Positions 1 to 12,815 of a stretch of 64,000 nt of DNA are shown here, one piece after another. The DNA is from Lutraria lutraria (Eukaryota > Mollusca > Bivalvia > Venerida > Mactridae). A model generated the notes under the pieces. The model had not been told where the DNA came from. It searched no databases and saw only the letters and a list, made by a program, of their open reading frames with translations. Both the position numbers and the translations under genes were made by a program. The first letter of the stretch is position 1. Each line of letters starts with the position of its first letter. The stretch spans positions 45,853,083 to 45,917,082 of the forward strand of contig OZ026835.1 of the NCBI GenBank assembly GCA_964023205.1. Reading direction: 5' to 3'.

Positions 1-277
1 AGACTTCAAAATGATATAGAACATATTACAATTAATACAACTCAGTCAAATTGATTGAAATTGAATTAAAGAAAGCATGATCAAGCATGTTCACAAAGAC
101 CACTTTAGAAGAGAAAAGACATTGTAACCAAGCATAGTTTTTTATTGTGGTATTTTGGCCAAAAACGTCATTACATGTATGTTACTACGTTTTGACTGTT
201 ATAATCATGTTATACTAATTAATTATGTTTGTATTTATAACAACATAAATATTATTCTATATTTTATATATTTTAAG

Positions 278-3200
278 ATACCGCTAAGATAGTGATCGGT
301 GTTGGAACATCAGGAACAGTTATTGTCGTTGCTGCCACTGGCTTAGCTTACTTCTATAAGATCAAATATTTACCAAATAGAATAAGCGCAGTAAGTCGTC
401 TATCTATCCATCCATTCATTTCTAATTACTTTTAAACCTCTGAACAAAGGGCAGCTATGGGAGAAATGAAATATGGCCTCTTTATAAAGTCGATATTTAT
501 TGAGATGTTTATTGAATTTATAATGTCAACAATAGTGAGGTGACAGGTATAACAAGTTAGTACGTTCTTCTGGTTAAACTGTTCTTGAAATAAGAATTTG
601 TAAATATTTATTCTTTAAACTTTTCTGACTTTATACATTCAAATATGAATATATGAATCTTTGACATGTAAGTTAGCAAATTAACATTTATTTTGGAAAT
701 TGAAATATCGAGGACATTTATTCTCAAAATATACAAAGAACATTTATACACACAGAGGAAATTTATACACACAGAGGACATTTATACACACAGAGGACAT
801 TTATACACACAAAGAACATTTATACACAGAGGACATTTATACACAGAGGACATTTATACACACAGAGGACATTTATACACACAGAGGACATTTATACACA
901 CAGAGGACATTTATACACACAAAGAACATTTATACACAGAGGACATTTATACACACAGAGGACATTTATACACACAAAGAACATTTATACACAGAGGAAA
1001 TTTATACACACAGAGGACATTTATACACACAGATGACTTTTATACACACAGAGGACATGTATGCACAAAAGACATGTATGCACAAAGGGCATGTTTTCAC
1101 AATACCAATGCATAAACATAGCACATGAATGCACAAATGACACACTACGGCATTTAACGTGTCGATATACAATACAGGACGTAACATGCCGGTACACAGT
1201 TTAGCACACATGTAACATGTAAACACGCACATAATTTATCATGACACGTGCCGGTACACAGTTTATCACACATGTAACATGCAAAAACGTACATAATTTA
1301 TCATGACACATGAAGGTACACAGTTTAGCACACATGTAACATGTAAACACGTACATAATTTATCATGACACTTGAAGGTACACAGTTTAGCGCACATGTA
1401 ACATGTAAACACGTACATAATTTATCATGACACATGAAGGTACACAGTTTAGCACACAGGTAACATGTAAACACGTACATAATTTATCATGACACATGAA
1501 GGTACACTGTTTAGCACACATGTAACATGTAAACACGTACATAATTTATCATGATACATGAAGGTACACAGTTTAGCACACATGTAACATGTAAACACGT
1601 ACATAATTTATCATGACACATGAAGGTACACAGTTTAGCACACATGTAACATGTAAACACGTACATAATTTATCATGACACATGAAGGTACACAGTTTAG
1701 CACACATGTAACATGTAAATACGTACATAATTTATCATGACACATGAAGGTACACTGTTTAGCACACATGTAACATGTAAACACGTACATAATTTATCAT
1801 GACACATGAAGGTACACAGTTTAGCACACATGTAACATGTAAACACGTACATAATTTATCATGACACATGAAGGTACACAGTTTAGCACACATGAAACAT
1901 GTAAACACGTACATAATTTATCATGACACATGAAGGTACACAGTTTAGCACACATGTAACATGTAAACACGTACATAATTTATCATGACACATGAAGGTA
2001 CACAGTTTAGCACACATGAAACATGTAAACACGTACATAATTTATCATGACACATGAAGGTACACAGTTTAGCACACATGTAACATGTAAACACGTACAT
2101 AATTTATCATGACACATGAAGGTACACAGTTTAGCACACATGTAACATGTAAACACGTACATAATTTATCATGACACATGAAGGTACACAGTTTAGCACA
2201 CATGTTACTTGTAAACACGTACATAATTTATCATGACACTTGAAGGTACACAGTTTAGCGCACATGTAACATGTAAACACGTACTTAATTTATCATGACA
2301 CATGAAGGTACACAGTTTAGCACACATGTAACATGTAAACACGTACATAATTTATCATGACACATGAAGGTACACAGTTTAGCGCACATGTAACATGTAA
2401 ACACGTACATAATTTATCATGACACATGAAGGTACACTGTTTAGCACACATGTAACATGTAAACACGTACATAATTTATCATGACACATGAAGGTACACA
2501 GTTTAGCACACATGTAACATGTAAACACGTACATAATTTATCATGATACATAAAGGTACACAGTTTAGCACACATGTAACATGTAAACACGTACATAATT
2601 TATCATGACACATGAAGGTACACAGTTTAGCACACATGTAACATGTAAACACGTACATAATTTATCATGACACATGAAGGTACACAGTTTAGCACACATG
2701 TAACATGTAAACACGTACATAATTTATCATGACACATGAAGGTACACTGTTTAGCACACATGTAACATGTAAACACGTACATAATTTATCATGACACATG
2801 AAGGTACACAGTTTAGCACACATGTAACATGTAAACACGTACATAATTTATCATGACACATGAAGGTACACAGTTTAGCACACATGTAACATGTAAACAC
2901 GTACATAATTTATCATGACACATGAAGGTACACAGTTTAGCACACATGTAACATGTAAACACGTACATAATTTATCATGACACATGAAGGTACACAGTTT
3001 AGCACACATGTAACATGTAAACACGTACATAATTTATCATGACACATGAAGGTACACAGTTTAGCACACATGTAACATGTAAACACGTACATAATTTATC
3101 ATGACACATGAAGGTACACAGTTTAGCACACATGTAACATGTAAACACGTACATAATTTATCATGACACATGAAGGTACACAGTTTAGCACACATGTAAC

Positions 3201-3494
3201 ATGTAAACACGTACATAATTTATCATGACACATGAAGGTACACAGTTCAGCACACATGTAACATGTAAACACGTACATTATTTATCATGACACATGAAGG
3301 TACACAGTTCTAACTGCACTGTACATTTCATATTCCAGAACCCGGAATCAGGATTATCAAACGGTAGCCACAATGAAGGACAACCAAGGAACACCAGATT
3401 TCGTCAAAGACCAAGGAGGGATGCCTGGCATCCCGATTCGTCACCACGCCGAAGCACCGCTTGGGTTGAACATCCGACAACTAGTAATTGTTAA
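278..3494 (+). CDS. Single-pass membrane protein, last two exons (5' part outside window)
   Basis: I do not recognise this gene. Two exons join in phase. Exon A, 278-390, lies between an AG acceptor (276-277) and a GTAAGT donor at 391. Exon B, 3339-3494, lies between TTCCAG and a TAA stop. Exon A enters with a codon split 1/2 and leaves on a codon border, and exon B continues on that border. Exon A encodes a hydrophobic segment (GTVIVVAATGLAYFYKIKYL) that looks like a transmembrane helix followed by a basic stop-transfer end. Exon B encodes a polar Arg/Ser/Pro-rich tail ending TTSNC, probably cytoplasmic. The N-terminal exons lie left of the window. The stop codon overlaps an AATAAA at 3494-3499. 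The intron is filled with two minisatellites. Confidence 0.6.
745..1080. repeat. Minisatellite, about 19-bp unit
   Basis: Units of the form CATTTATACACACAGAGGA repeat about 18 times, with some units 2 bp shorter. The array sits in the intron of the membrane-protein gene. The long open frames here are produced by the repeat and are not genes. Confidence 0.9.
1190..3306. repeat. Minisatellite, 62-bp unit, about 34 copies
   Basis: The unit contains CACATGTAACATGTAAACAC, then GTACATAATTTATCATGACA, then CATGAAGGTACACAGTTTAG. Copies differ by only a few substitutions. The array ends about 32 bp before the splice acceptor of the final exon at 3339, so it fills most of the intron. Confidence 0.95.
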
Positions 3495-3499
3495 ATAAA
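3494..3499 (+). terminator. Poly(A) signal overlapping stop codon
   Basis: AATAAA begins on the last base of the TAA stop of the membrane-protein gene (TTAAATAAAG). The 3' UTR must therefore be very short if this signal is used. Confidence 0.5.
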
Positions 3500-4067
3500 G
3501 AGAATTGTTTGACGTTTCGACATTTCCACGTCAAGCTGTGATCTAATTAACGATCTTACAAACAACACCTGATGTTCTGCGAGTTAATGATCAAGAATAA
3601 TAATTACTGATCTACTGTCACAAAGAATCAGCTCAGATACGTCCGTCCATATTTCTGTATTTGCCTCAGCTGCTAGGGGACATATTTTATATGTACAGCA
3701 AAACTTCACAGTGCAACTACCTCAAGACTAACACCTCATCGTGGCTTAATGTTTGACCGTTCAATTATTTCTAATATGCATTCGTGTACAATAATTGGAT
3801 AATGCGTAGTTCTCAATGAAAGATGTCGTTTCTTGTCGTCCAAATGTGATTTCAATATCTTGGATTTTATGTAGTTTGTTATCCTGGCCTGGTACCCCCC
3901 TATCCTGTACCGTATCCTCATTAAATTCTACCTGGAATTGATTTAAAACTTATACACGGAATTGAGACATTAATACTGAAACAAAATCGCAAGTCAACCA
4001 AACTAATAAACGAGTAAAATGTACACATGACGGGTCTGCTCGATAATATATTGTAAATGTGAAGCGC
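3500..4067. other. Intergenic, no gene seen
   Basis: AT-rich sequence without convincing exons, splice-site pairs or repeats. Confidence 0.5.
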
Positions 4068-4355
4068 GCCCTGTAAGCTCGGTGGTTAGAGTGTTGGTCT
4101 GCTGGGTTGTGAGTTTGAACTCCGGGCGTGGCTCCAACTGTACGTGACATATTTGACTAAATATATCACACCCTATGTTAAATTGTCCTCCACCTCTGAA
4201 TTATGTGGGGTGACTTGGTAGTAGCTTGCGGATAGTATATGATGAGTAATATTTAAGGCCTAAATGAAATCCAGGGAAGCTGGTTAGGATAACTGCCCGC
4301 CACGATGTAACTGTAATAATGTTGAAAATGGCGTTAATCCGTTGACATAAAAAGT
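4068..4355 (+). repeat. tRNA-derived SINE
   Basis: A tRNA-like head has an A-box-like stretch (AGCTCGGTGGTTAGAGTGTT) and a B-box-like GAGTTTGAACTCC. A body shared with the copies at 7730, 11195 and 16056 follows (GGGAAGCTGGTTAGGATAAC, then CCGCCACGATGTAACTG). It is a non-autonomous retroposon. Confidence 0.75.
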
Positions 4356-6388
4356 GTAAATGTGAAATTCCAAAAACTCGGTACGGTCCAATGAGTGATA
4401 GATCTTAAAGTTTCGCTGGAATAACTCTTTGTAGCCCGGTACGAGTTATTTTGAATCTATACTCAGGGACGACATGTGATCATTGGATGGGTGAATGAAG
4501 CATTTTGTACTACATTATGTGTTTACTATTGTATGTATGTACGGCTGCTGGCCAGTCGTTAGTATAATGTGTTGTTTGTTTGTAGAAATCTACTCGTCTC
4601 TAAATTAATGATTGTCTGACTACATATGTGGAGTAAATGTATCTTTCTGAGTAAATGGATCTATTTCTCAAAGCTTTTTTGAAATCATATTTCGAACTTT
4701 ACTGTTAATAACTATACTTATTGAAAGTGTCTACGAACAAAGTTAACATTTATTGAAATGCCAAAATATAAATGTTTAAGTTTTCTCGATATTTTTATAA
4801 CTTGTGTCCGGAGTCTAAAACTGGTCACCCTTTCTACTCTACTCGTCAAGGTATCGTTTAGCTTAGCTGGTAAGAATATTGTGTTAGAATATTACAGAGA
4901 CACGGCCTGTCTGGACCAAACTTAGGGATATTGTAGCCTGGGTTTGTAAATAAATTGTGAGCAGTACAAGGGTGTATTTAGAAGACGCGTTGAGTAAATT
5001 AAAAATACAATCACCAGTCGAATTACCCGATGTAAAATGGTCATTCATTTTCTTTCCTTTCGAAGCACATTTCAGTCATACAAACATTCCCCCTCTATGT
5101 TTAATCAAAGCAAATCCATTTTGCAATCTAAGGCAACTGATACTAAGCTGTGAGAGATATGTGTGTCTTATTAAATGTTTATATTTATGTTCATGTACAT
5201 GTTATTGTTATTACACCTATGTATGGTATAAGATTTTGATACCGTGCTGGTTGGGGCTCAATATTTCCAACAAATATTTATTGTCAGCTATGGTCAGAAT
5301 ATATGAACATTGAACAGTATCTTTATTTTTTAAGAAATCTGCTTATTACTGGGTTTTTTTCAATATTTAACTGGAATATTTTAAAACAGATCTATAATGT
5401 GTTATTATATTATGCGCTATTCAGATACTTTTTATATATTTTTATACATGCAAATAATATGTTTGGAAGATTTGTTGATGTTTATTACGCTTTCGTCGTA
5501 ATTCCCATTTCAGTTTACTCTCGATTTATTAAAAATGGGGTACGAAGTCCCGTAATTGACATCTGAGTCACAGTTTAATTGTATCTGGACGGAAAGCAAG
5601 CGTGTTGAATTTAGAAATTAATGAACTTCGACACATATTGACCTAACTAGATCTCGTCATTTGACAAAAAAATGAAACTACTTCCAGTCTTACTTCGATA
5701 AAGTGGGAGATTGTATAAGCTAGGAGCACGATTTTGACACTTTTTACACGTCTAACAATTTGATCCAATTTTACTTATTTTGACATGTTCTCAAAGTAAA
5801 CAGGAAACATTTTGAAAAATAGGCTCTGTGGCACCAAATACGATCTGCATGTGCTCCATGGAATTGTTTATCCAGGGGAGGTAATTAGGTAATTGTCATA
5901 TTTCGGTAGTAGTTCGATATTTTCCCTTGAGGATTTACAAGTGGTTGACTGGTCTCCGAACCATGCACCAAAGTAGAGAGTTAACGGGTCGGGGACCAAT
6001 TTACCAGTTGATGTCGTACATTTGTTATACTATATTTCAATGACATAATATATTATGTATATATATTTTAGGGCCACATTAATAATTGCTTGTTTGCGGA
6101 TACGGTAACCAAGATTTAAACATACATGTAGGTAGAAAAATATATATAAGCGAAATTTTATGGTGTCATGTGATATTCTTAATATGTCGGTACCGTAACT
6201 GCAATCCGTGATTTTTAAGGACGGCTTACTGTATAGATAAATAAACTTGTTTCCATGTTGTTATTCTGTTATGACGATGTGATAAATTCTGTTCACGAAA
6301 ATACATGTCTGTGATATATACACCTGTTTTCCTTTTCTATTTTTAGAACGTAGCTTTATACCGACTAAAATATCCATTTGCTTTTTGT
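4356..6388. other. Intergenic, no gene seen
   Basis: AT-rich sequence. Short open frames near 4957-5566 show no recognisable domain, codon bias or splice context, and I see no structured repeat. Confidence 0.45.
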
Positions 6389-6421
6389 ATAGGATAGCCA
6401 TTGAGTACGAGGTCTATCTAT

Positions 6422-6513
6422 GTAGGAAAGACTTGGTCACGGGATTCACGTGAACACCGAGAGCGCGTAGCGCTCGAAGTGTTTCGAGAATCCCGTGATC
6501 AGATCTTTTCTAC
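6422..6513. repeat. Imperfect hairpin at the duplication edge, copy 1
   Basis: The left arm is 6422-6446 and the right arm 6489-6513, about 25 nt each with mismatches (CACGGGATT against AATCCCGTG). The 42-nt spacer is 6447-6488. The related copy at 44.24 kb has the same spacer orientation. Confidence 0.85.
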
Positions 6514-6783
6514 ACAGATAGGCCGATGTACGAGGTTGGTATCTGACTCACACAACGTTCGACAGTTGCGAGGAGACTTTACATTTACCGACATGTCCAA
6601 TAGCATTAGGACGATATATTTTCTCTGGCTCTGGTCATATGCTGCGACATTGACATGGCAACACCCGATACGATGAACAGGTATATTATAACGCTATATA
6701 AATAATCTAAATTTGACTGTTACATTATCCTTGTCCCCTTATTTAGAAATGTGAAATTGTCTACCTATTACACCACCCTATGA

Positions 6784-7407
6784 TATGGTGGCTGATTTAT
6801 GCCATGTCGTATTTTTCGCCACAACAAAGCGAAAATACGACAAAGTCAAAGTTTGCATTGTTGCATTTTCGCATTGTCGTGGCGAAAAAGCGAAAATACG
6901 ACAGATGAAGGGCGACAATACGACACCAAAAATGTGTCGTGCTTTCGCCTTACATCTGTCGTATCTTTGCTTTCTCGTGGCGAAAATGTAACAATGCAAA
7001 AACACGACAAAGTCGACTTTTTCGCATTGCATTGTTGCATTTTCGCGTTCCGGTTGTACAAGCGCATGCGCACCAACTTGTATAAGGTTTATGTAAACTA
7101 CCTGCGCATGCGTAACCGGAACGCAACAATGCGACAATGCAACAATGCGAAAATGTAACAATGCGAAAAAGTCGACTTTGTCGTGTTTTCGCATTGTTGC
7201 ATTTTCGCCACGAAAAAGCAAAGATACGACAGATGTAAGGCGAAAGCACGACACATTTTTGGTGTCGTATTTGTCGTATTTTCGCTTTTTCGCCACGACA
7301 ATGCGAAAATGCAACAATGCAAAGATACGACAAAGTTGACTTTTTCGCATTTCGCTTTGTTGTGGCGAAAAAGCGAAAATACGACATGGCATAAATCAGC
7401 CACCATA
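6784..7407. mobile_element. Foldback DNA element, 624 bp, copy 1
   Basis: The whole element is a large inverted repeat. It starts TATGGTGGCTGATTTATGCC and ends with the complement, GGCATAAATCAGCCACCATA. The inside is built from nested copies of GCGAAAATACGACAAAGTC-like and TTGTTGCATTTTCGC-like words. The centre has two GCGCATGCGC-like palindromes. It is flanked by the 6-bp direct repeat CTATGA (6778-6783 and 7408-7413). The related locus near 44,600 lacks it and shows one CTATGA, the expected empty site. It encodes no protein, and its superfamily is not clear to me. Confidence 0.85.
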
Positions 7408-7603
7408 CTATGACGATATGGTCATTGAATGTTTGTTGAGAGCTTGCCTATTCATACTTGTTGCAACGTTACTGTCGGTTTGAAAGAAAAGGAAAAAGGT
7501 TTTAGACACAAATATGTTTTTAGATATTAAATACATGTATACGTAAGACGTCGATTTTCTAGTATTTTATGGCAAAGAATTATATGTTGCCATGAGTTCT
7601 TTT

Positions 7604-7729
7604 CATGCCCCGCCATTCGAAATGGCAGTAGGACATAAAGTGATACCCCTGTCCGTCCGTCCGTCCGTTCAAATTTTGATATCCGAGCGATAAATCAAGA
7701 AATATTTCATGGACTGGTTTCAAATTAGT
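7604..7729 (-). repeat. Dispersed 'CGGACGGACGG' repeat
   Basis: GCCCCGCCATTCGAAATGGC is followed by CCCCTGTCCGTCCGTCCGTC and then a sequence ending TTTCATGGACTGGTTTC. The same family, in the other orientation, is at 30095-30325 and 39010-39240, with a partial copy at 44796-44840. Confidence 0.7.
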
Positions 7730-8023
7730 CCACCCGGTTATCTAAGTGGTTAGAGTGTTAGTCTACTGATCAAGAAGTTCTGAGGTCGAACCCTGAGCGA
7801 GGCTCACACTGTCCATGACAAATTCGGCATATGGTATTACATCGCATTTTAGATTGTCAACCACCTCTGAAATATATGGGGTAGTTTTGTAGTAGCTTAC
7901 GGATAGAATGGTATTAAGTCTAGATAAATCCAGGGAAGCTGGTTAGGATGACTACCCGCTACGATATAACAGTTTTCTGACACCATGTTGAAAATAGCGT
8001 TAAATCCGATGAAATAAATAATT
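7730..8023 (+). repeat. tRNA-derived SINE, copy in duplication 1
   Basis: The head has GTGGTTAGAGTGTTAGTCTAC and GAGGTCGAACCCTGAG (A and B box). The body matches the 4068 and 16056 copies (CCAGGGAAGCTGGTTAGGAT). Confidence 0.75.
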
Positions 8024-9135
8024 AAGAATGGTTTCATATTCTACACGAAGGTGGGTGATAATAAAATACAGGTAAACTTAGATTTCTGTTTAAAAACCAA
8101 ACATTTCACAGGAGTTATGACCCCCTTTGACTCAGCGCTTAGTGGAGGTATTCGTGTCCTCTGGTCACATTTCTAGTCTTATATTGCTATTGTTTTAACT
8201 GGAATAGTAATTTTCAAGTGTTCTCAAAAATTTTCTTATATTAAAACCGACACTCATACTGTCAAATCTAACAAATAAGGAAATGCATTGTGCTTTGGTC
8301 AGCTTTGTATGTGTCGTTGCGGTATAATTAAACTATTTAATTTCTGTTTGTTTTGTTATATCATGTATATATGACACAACTTAGATATTTTGTCCATCAT
8401 TATTTCAAGTATACTCGACTGGCCAATTTGTGATTGCTCATGTTTATATTATCATAGAGCATACACATTGTTTATACAAACAGTGCATTCATAAAGCGTT
8501 TATATAAATAATTGTGCACATGGGCAGGTCTAGATTCTTTCGATTATAGACCTGGTCACGTGCAGAAAACAGACCCGTGCACGATATTACAGGTCTAGAA
8601 ACTACAGGATAATACAGGTCTTTCAAAAGGATATGGACCTATCACAAACAAAGAAGTAGGTGTGTAATGTATGTTAAAACAGGTCTGAGTTTACCTAGAA
8701 AGATGTCTTATCAGTGAAACTGACTTTTACATACAATAGAAACATTCTAAAATTTTCCTTTTTTATCACGCAAACTAGATGGAAATTTAGTGCAGTTTTT
8801 TTCAAAGATATTCTAAAGAAATGGATTATCTTAATATTGTTTTAGAGCAAATAAAATACATGTATATTTCTTATATTTTACTATCATTGTATCTATTGTT
8901 CTGTATTACGTAATTTAAAAAGCTAGTGTGTTTAAATTTATTTAAAACTGTAGGTTATTGTGTCTGATGAAAAAAATCTTCAGTTCACAGAAAAAATACT
9001 TAAATGGATGGTTTATAGTTCAGCTTAGCCTATGTCTCAGGAGGAGCTTCTAGGTACAATAAAATGTCGGACGTACGTCGTCCACACTCAGGGTTTTTAT
9101 ATTGTGGCATCCGCAGCTCTTCAAACTTAGTCACA
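8024..9135. other. No gene seen
   Basis: AT-rich sequence. Around 8520-8700 several ACAGGTCTAGA/AGACCTG words occur in both orientations, but I can assign no element. Confidence 0.4.
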
Positions 9136-9350
9136 ATATACATGGCCACAATATATATGGCCACAATATACATGGCCACAATATATATGGCCACAATATA
9201 CATGGCCACAATATATATGGCCACAATAGATATGGCCACAATATACATGGCCACAATATATATGGCCACAATATACATGGCCACAATATACATGGCCACA
9301 ATATATATGGCCACAATATACATGGCCACAATATATATGGCCACAATATC
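9136..9350. repeat. Minisatellite, 15-bp unit, copy 1
   Basis: About 14 units of CATGGCCACAATATA or TATGGCCACAATATA. The 15-bp period keeps all frames open and creates the long repetitive reading frames on both strands, which are not genes. Confidence 0.95.
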
Positions 9351-9886
9351 TCGGGTGAGTTGGATTATGGGCAAAATCGGATTAGCATTTCCAGAGTTAT
9401 GGCCCTTGACTAATCATTTAATTTATTTATATGTATATCATATCATAAAATATTATGAACTCTGTCGTAAAGAGAGGTACATCATAAACAAATCAAGAAT
9501 TCATCAGCTAACATATGATAAACATTAAAATATTTCATTTTTGATTTTCTCCTCTTTGTTATCCATTTTATAAAATTAATGTCTTTGTTTGTTGACATGT
9601 TGATGGTAAGTTGTTGAATGACTGCATTTATAGGAGATGTACTTGATATGTCGTGTATTTACTTAACAACTGACTGTAAACCATGGTTGTGTTGACTTAT
9701 GTTCTCGATTCGCCAGTAAGATAGATCTTGATGTACTATAAAACTCGTAACATTTGCTGGGTTACTGTGACTGGTTCTAACACGTAGTCAGATGGGTACA
9801 AACTATTATGGAAAGGCATCTTTCTCACATTATAACCAAATGCACTCGGATTACGTGATGTTTATACCCGTGCAGACATTATCTTT

Positions 9887-9978
9887 GTAGAAAAGATCTG
9901 ATCACGGGATTCTCGAAACACTTCGAGCGCTACGCGCTCTCGGTGTTCACGTGAATCCCGTGATCAGATCTTTTCTAC
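9887..9978. repeat. Perfect hairpin at the duplication junction, spacer inverted
   Basis: The 25-nt arms at 9887-9911 and 9954-9978 are perfect complements. The spacer 9912-9953 is the exact reverse complement of the spacer in copy 1 (6447-6488). Both arms equal the right arm of copy 1. Confidence 0.9.
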
Positions 9979-10248
9979 ACAGATAGGCCGATGTACGAGG
10001 TTGGTATCTGACTCACACAACGTTCGACAGTTGCGAGGAGACTTTACATTTACCGACATGTCCAATAGCATTAGGACGATATATTTTCTCTGGCTCTGGT
10101 CATATGCTGCGACATTGACATGGCAACACCCGATACGATGAACAGGTATATTATAACGCTATATAAATAATCTAAATTTGACTGTTACATTATCCTTGTC
10201 CCCTTATTTAGAAATGTGAAATTGTCTACCTATTACACCACCCTATGA

Positions 10249-10872
10249 TATGGTGGCTGATTTATGCCATGTCGTATTTTTCGCCACAACAAAGCGAAAA
10301 TACGACAAAGTCAAAGTTTGCATTGTTGCATTTTCGCATTGTCGTGGCGAAAAAGCGAAAATACGACAGATGAAGGGCGACAATACGACACCAAAAATGT
10401 GTCGTGCTTTCGCCTTACATCTGTCGTATCTTTGCTTTCTCGTGGCGAAAATGTAACAATGCAAAAACACGACAAAGTCGACTTTTTCGCATTGCATTGT
10501 TGCATTTTCGCGTTCCGGTTGTACAAGCGCATGCGCACCAACTTGTATAAGGTTTATGTAAACTACCTGCGCATGCGTAACCGGAACGCAACAATGCGAC
10601 AATGCAACAATGCGAAAATGTAACAATGCGAAAAAGTCGACTTTGTCGTGTTTTCGCATTGTTGCATTTTCGCCACGAAAAAGCAAAGATACGACAGATG
10701 TAAGGCGAAAGCACGACACATTTTTGGTGTCGTATTTGTCGTATTTTCGCTTTTTCGCCACGACAATGCGAAAATGCAACAATGCAAAGATACGACAAAG
10801 TTGACTTTTTCGCATTTCGCTTTGTTGTGGCGAAAAAGCGAAAATACGACATGGCATAAATCAGCCACCATA
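10249..10872. mobile_element. Foldback DNA element, 624 bp, copy 2
   Basis: The same element as 6784-7407, carried along by the tandem duplication, with the same CTATGA flanks. It is not an independent insertion. Confidence 0.85.
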
Positions 10873-11068
10873 CTATGACGATATGGTCATTGAATGTTTG
10901 TTGAGAGCTTGCCTATTCATACTTGTTGCAACGTTACTGTCGGTTTGAAAGAAAAGGAAAAAGGTTTTAGACACAAATATGTTTTTAGATATTAAATACA
11001 TGTATACGTAAGACGTCGATTTTCTAGTATTTTATGGCAAAGAATTATATGTTGCCATGAGTTCTTTT

Positions 11069-11194
11069 CATGCCCCGCCATTCGAAATGGCAGTAGGACA
11101 TAAAGTGATACCCCTGTCCGTCCGTCCGTCCGTTCAAATTTTGATATCCGAGCGATAAATCAAGAAATATTTCATGGACTGGTTTCAAATTAGT
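11069..11194 (-). repeat. Dispersed 'CGGACGGACGG' repeat, duplicated copy
   Basis: Copy of 7604-7729 within the tandem duplication. Confidence 0.7.
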
Positions 11195-11488
11195 CCACCC
11201 GGTTATCTAAGTGGTTAGAGTGTTAGTCTACTGATCAAGAAGTTCTGAGGTCGAACCCTGAGCGAGGCTCACACTGTCCATGACAAATTCGGCATATGGT
11301 ATTACATCGCATTTTAGATTGTCAACCACCTCTGAAATATATGGGGTAGTTTTGTAGTAGCTTACGGATAGAATGGTATTAAGTCTAGATAAATCCAGGG
11401 AAGCTGGTTAGGATGACTACCCGCTACGATATAACAGTTTTCTGACACCATGTTGAAAATAGCGTTAAATCCGATGAAATAAATAATT
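11195..11488 (+). repeat. tRNA-derived SINE, copy in duplication 2
   Basis: Copy of 7730-8023 within the tandem duplication. Confidence 0.75.
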
Positions 11489-12600
11489 AAGAATGGTTTC
11501 ATATTCTACACGAAGGTGGGTGATAATAAAATACAGGTAAACTTAGATTTCTGTTTAAAAACCAAACATTTCACAGGAGTTATGACCCCCTTTGACTCAG
11601 CGCTTAGTGGAGGTATTCGTGTCCTCTGGTCACATTTCTAGTCTTATATTGCTATTGTTTTAACTGGAATAGTAATTTTCAAGTGTTCTCAAAAATTTTC
11701 TTATATTAAAACCGACACTCATACTGTCAAATCTAACAAATAAGGAAATGCATTGTGCTTTGGTCAGCTTTGTATGTGTCGTTGCGGTATAATTAAACTA
11801 TTTAATTTCTGTTTGTTTTGTTATATCATGTATATATGACACAACTTAGATATTTTGTCCATCATTATTTCAAGTATACTCGACTGGCCAATTTGTGATT
11901 GCTCATGTTTATATTATCATAGAGCATACACATTGTTTATACAAACAGTGCATTCATAAAGCGTTTATATAAATAATTGTGCACATGGGCAGGTCTAGAT
12001 TCTTTCGATTATAGACCTGGTCACGTGCAGAAAACAGACCCGTGCACGATATTACAGGTCTAGAAACTACAGGATAATACAGGTCTTTCAAAAGGATATG
12101 GACCTATCACAAACAAAGAAGTAGGTGTGTAATGTATGTTAAAACAGGTCTGAGTTTACCTAGAAAGATGTCTTATCAGTGAAACTGACTTTTACATACA
12201 ATAGAAACATTCTAAAATTTTCCTTTTTTATCACGCAAACTAGATGGAAATTTAGTGCAGTTTTTTTCAAAGATATTCTAAAGAAATGGATTATCTTAAT
12301 ATTGTTTTAGAGCAAATAAAATACATGTATATTTCTTATATTTTACTATCATTGTATCTATTGTTCTGTATTACGTAATTTAAAAAGCTAGTGTGTTTAA
12401 ATTTATTTAAAACTGTAGGTTATTGTGTCTGATGAAAAAAATCTTCAGTTCACAGAAAAAATACTTAAATGGATGGTTTATAGTTCAGCTTAGCCTATGT
12501 CTCAGGAGGAGCTTCTAGGTACAATAAAATGTCGGACGTACGTCGTCCACACTCAGGGTTTTTATATTGTGGCATCCGCAGCTCTTCAAACTTAGTCACA

Positions 12601-12815
12601 ATATACATGGCCACAATATATATGGCCACAATATACATGGCCACAATATATATGGCCACAATATACATGGCCACAATATATATGGCCACAATAGATATGG
12701 CCACAATATACATGGCCACAATATATATGGCCACAATATACATGGCCACAATATACATGGCCACAATATATATGGCCACAATATACATGGCCACAATATA
12801 TATGGCCACAATATC
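12601..12815. repeat. Minisatellite, 15-bp unit, copy 2
   Basis: Copy of 9136-9350 within the tandem duplication, apparently with the same unit order. Confidence 0.95.

Larger units (their letters stand above)
6389..7600 (+). repeat. Dispersed repeat related to 44.2-44.8 kb, interrupted by a foldback element
   Basis: The region from TGAGTACGAGGTCTATCT onward aligns with 44,210-44,840 at high similarity. It shares ACTTGGTCACGGGATTCA, CAACGTTCGACAGTTGCGAG and GTTGCAACGTTACTGTCGG. In this copy the match is split by the 624-bp element at 6784-7407. An open frame of about 90 codons in this family is conserved between copies only in part, so I do not call it a gene. Confidence 0.75.
6422..9886 (+). 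repeat. Tandem duplication, copy 1 (3,465 bp)
   Basis: This block is repeated head to tail at 9887-13351 with a constant offset of 3,465. I saw no base difference in the stretches compared, except in the hairpin at its left edge. It contains a dispersed repeat, a foldback element, a SINE and a 15-bp minisatellite. A TGTAG microhomology marks the junction. Near identity means a very recent duplication or an assembly duplication. Confidence 0.9.

Noticed and set aside
4957..5566. Two open frames of 118 and 87 codons
   Set aside because: AT-rich, no domain, no plausible splice context. Probably chance.
6778..7392. Open frames of 76-204 codons on both strands (also at 10243)
   Set aside because: They lie in the foldback element. 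Both strands are open because the sequence is palindromic and contains few stop words. No domain is visible.
9064..9528. Open frames of 100-150 codons with IYMAT repeats (also at 12529)
   Set aside because: Produced by a 15-bp minisatellite that keeps every frame open.
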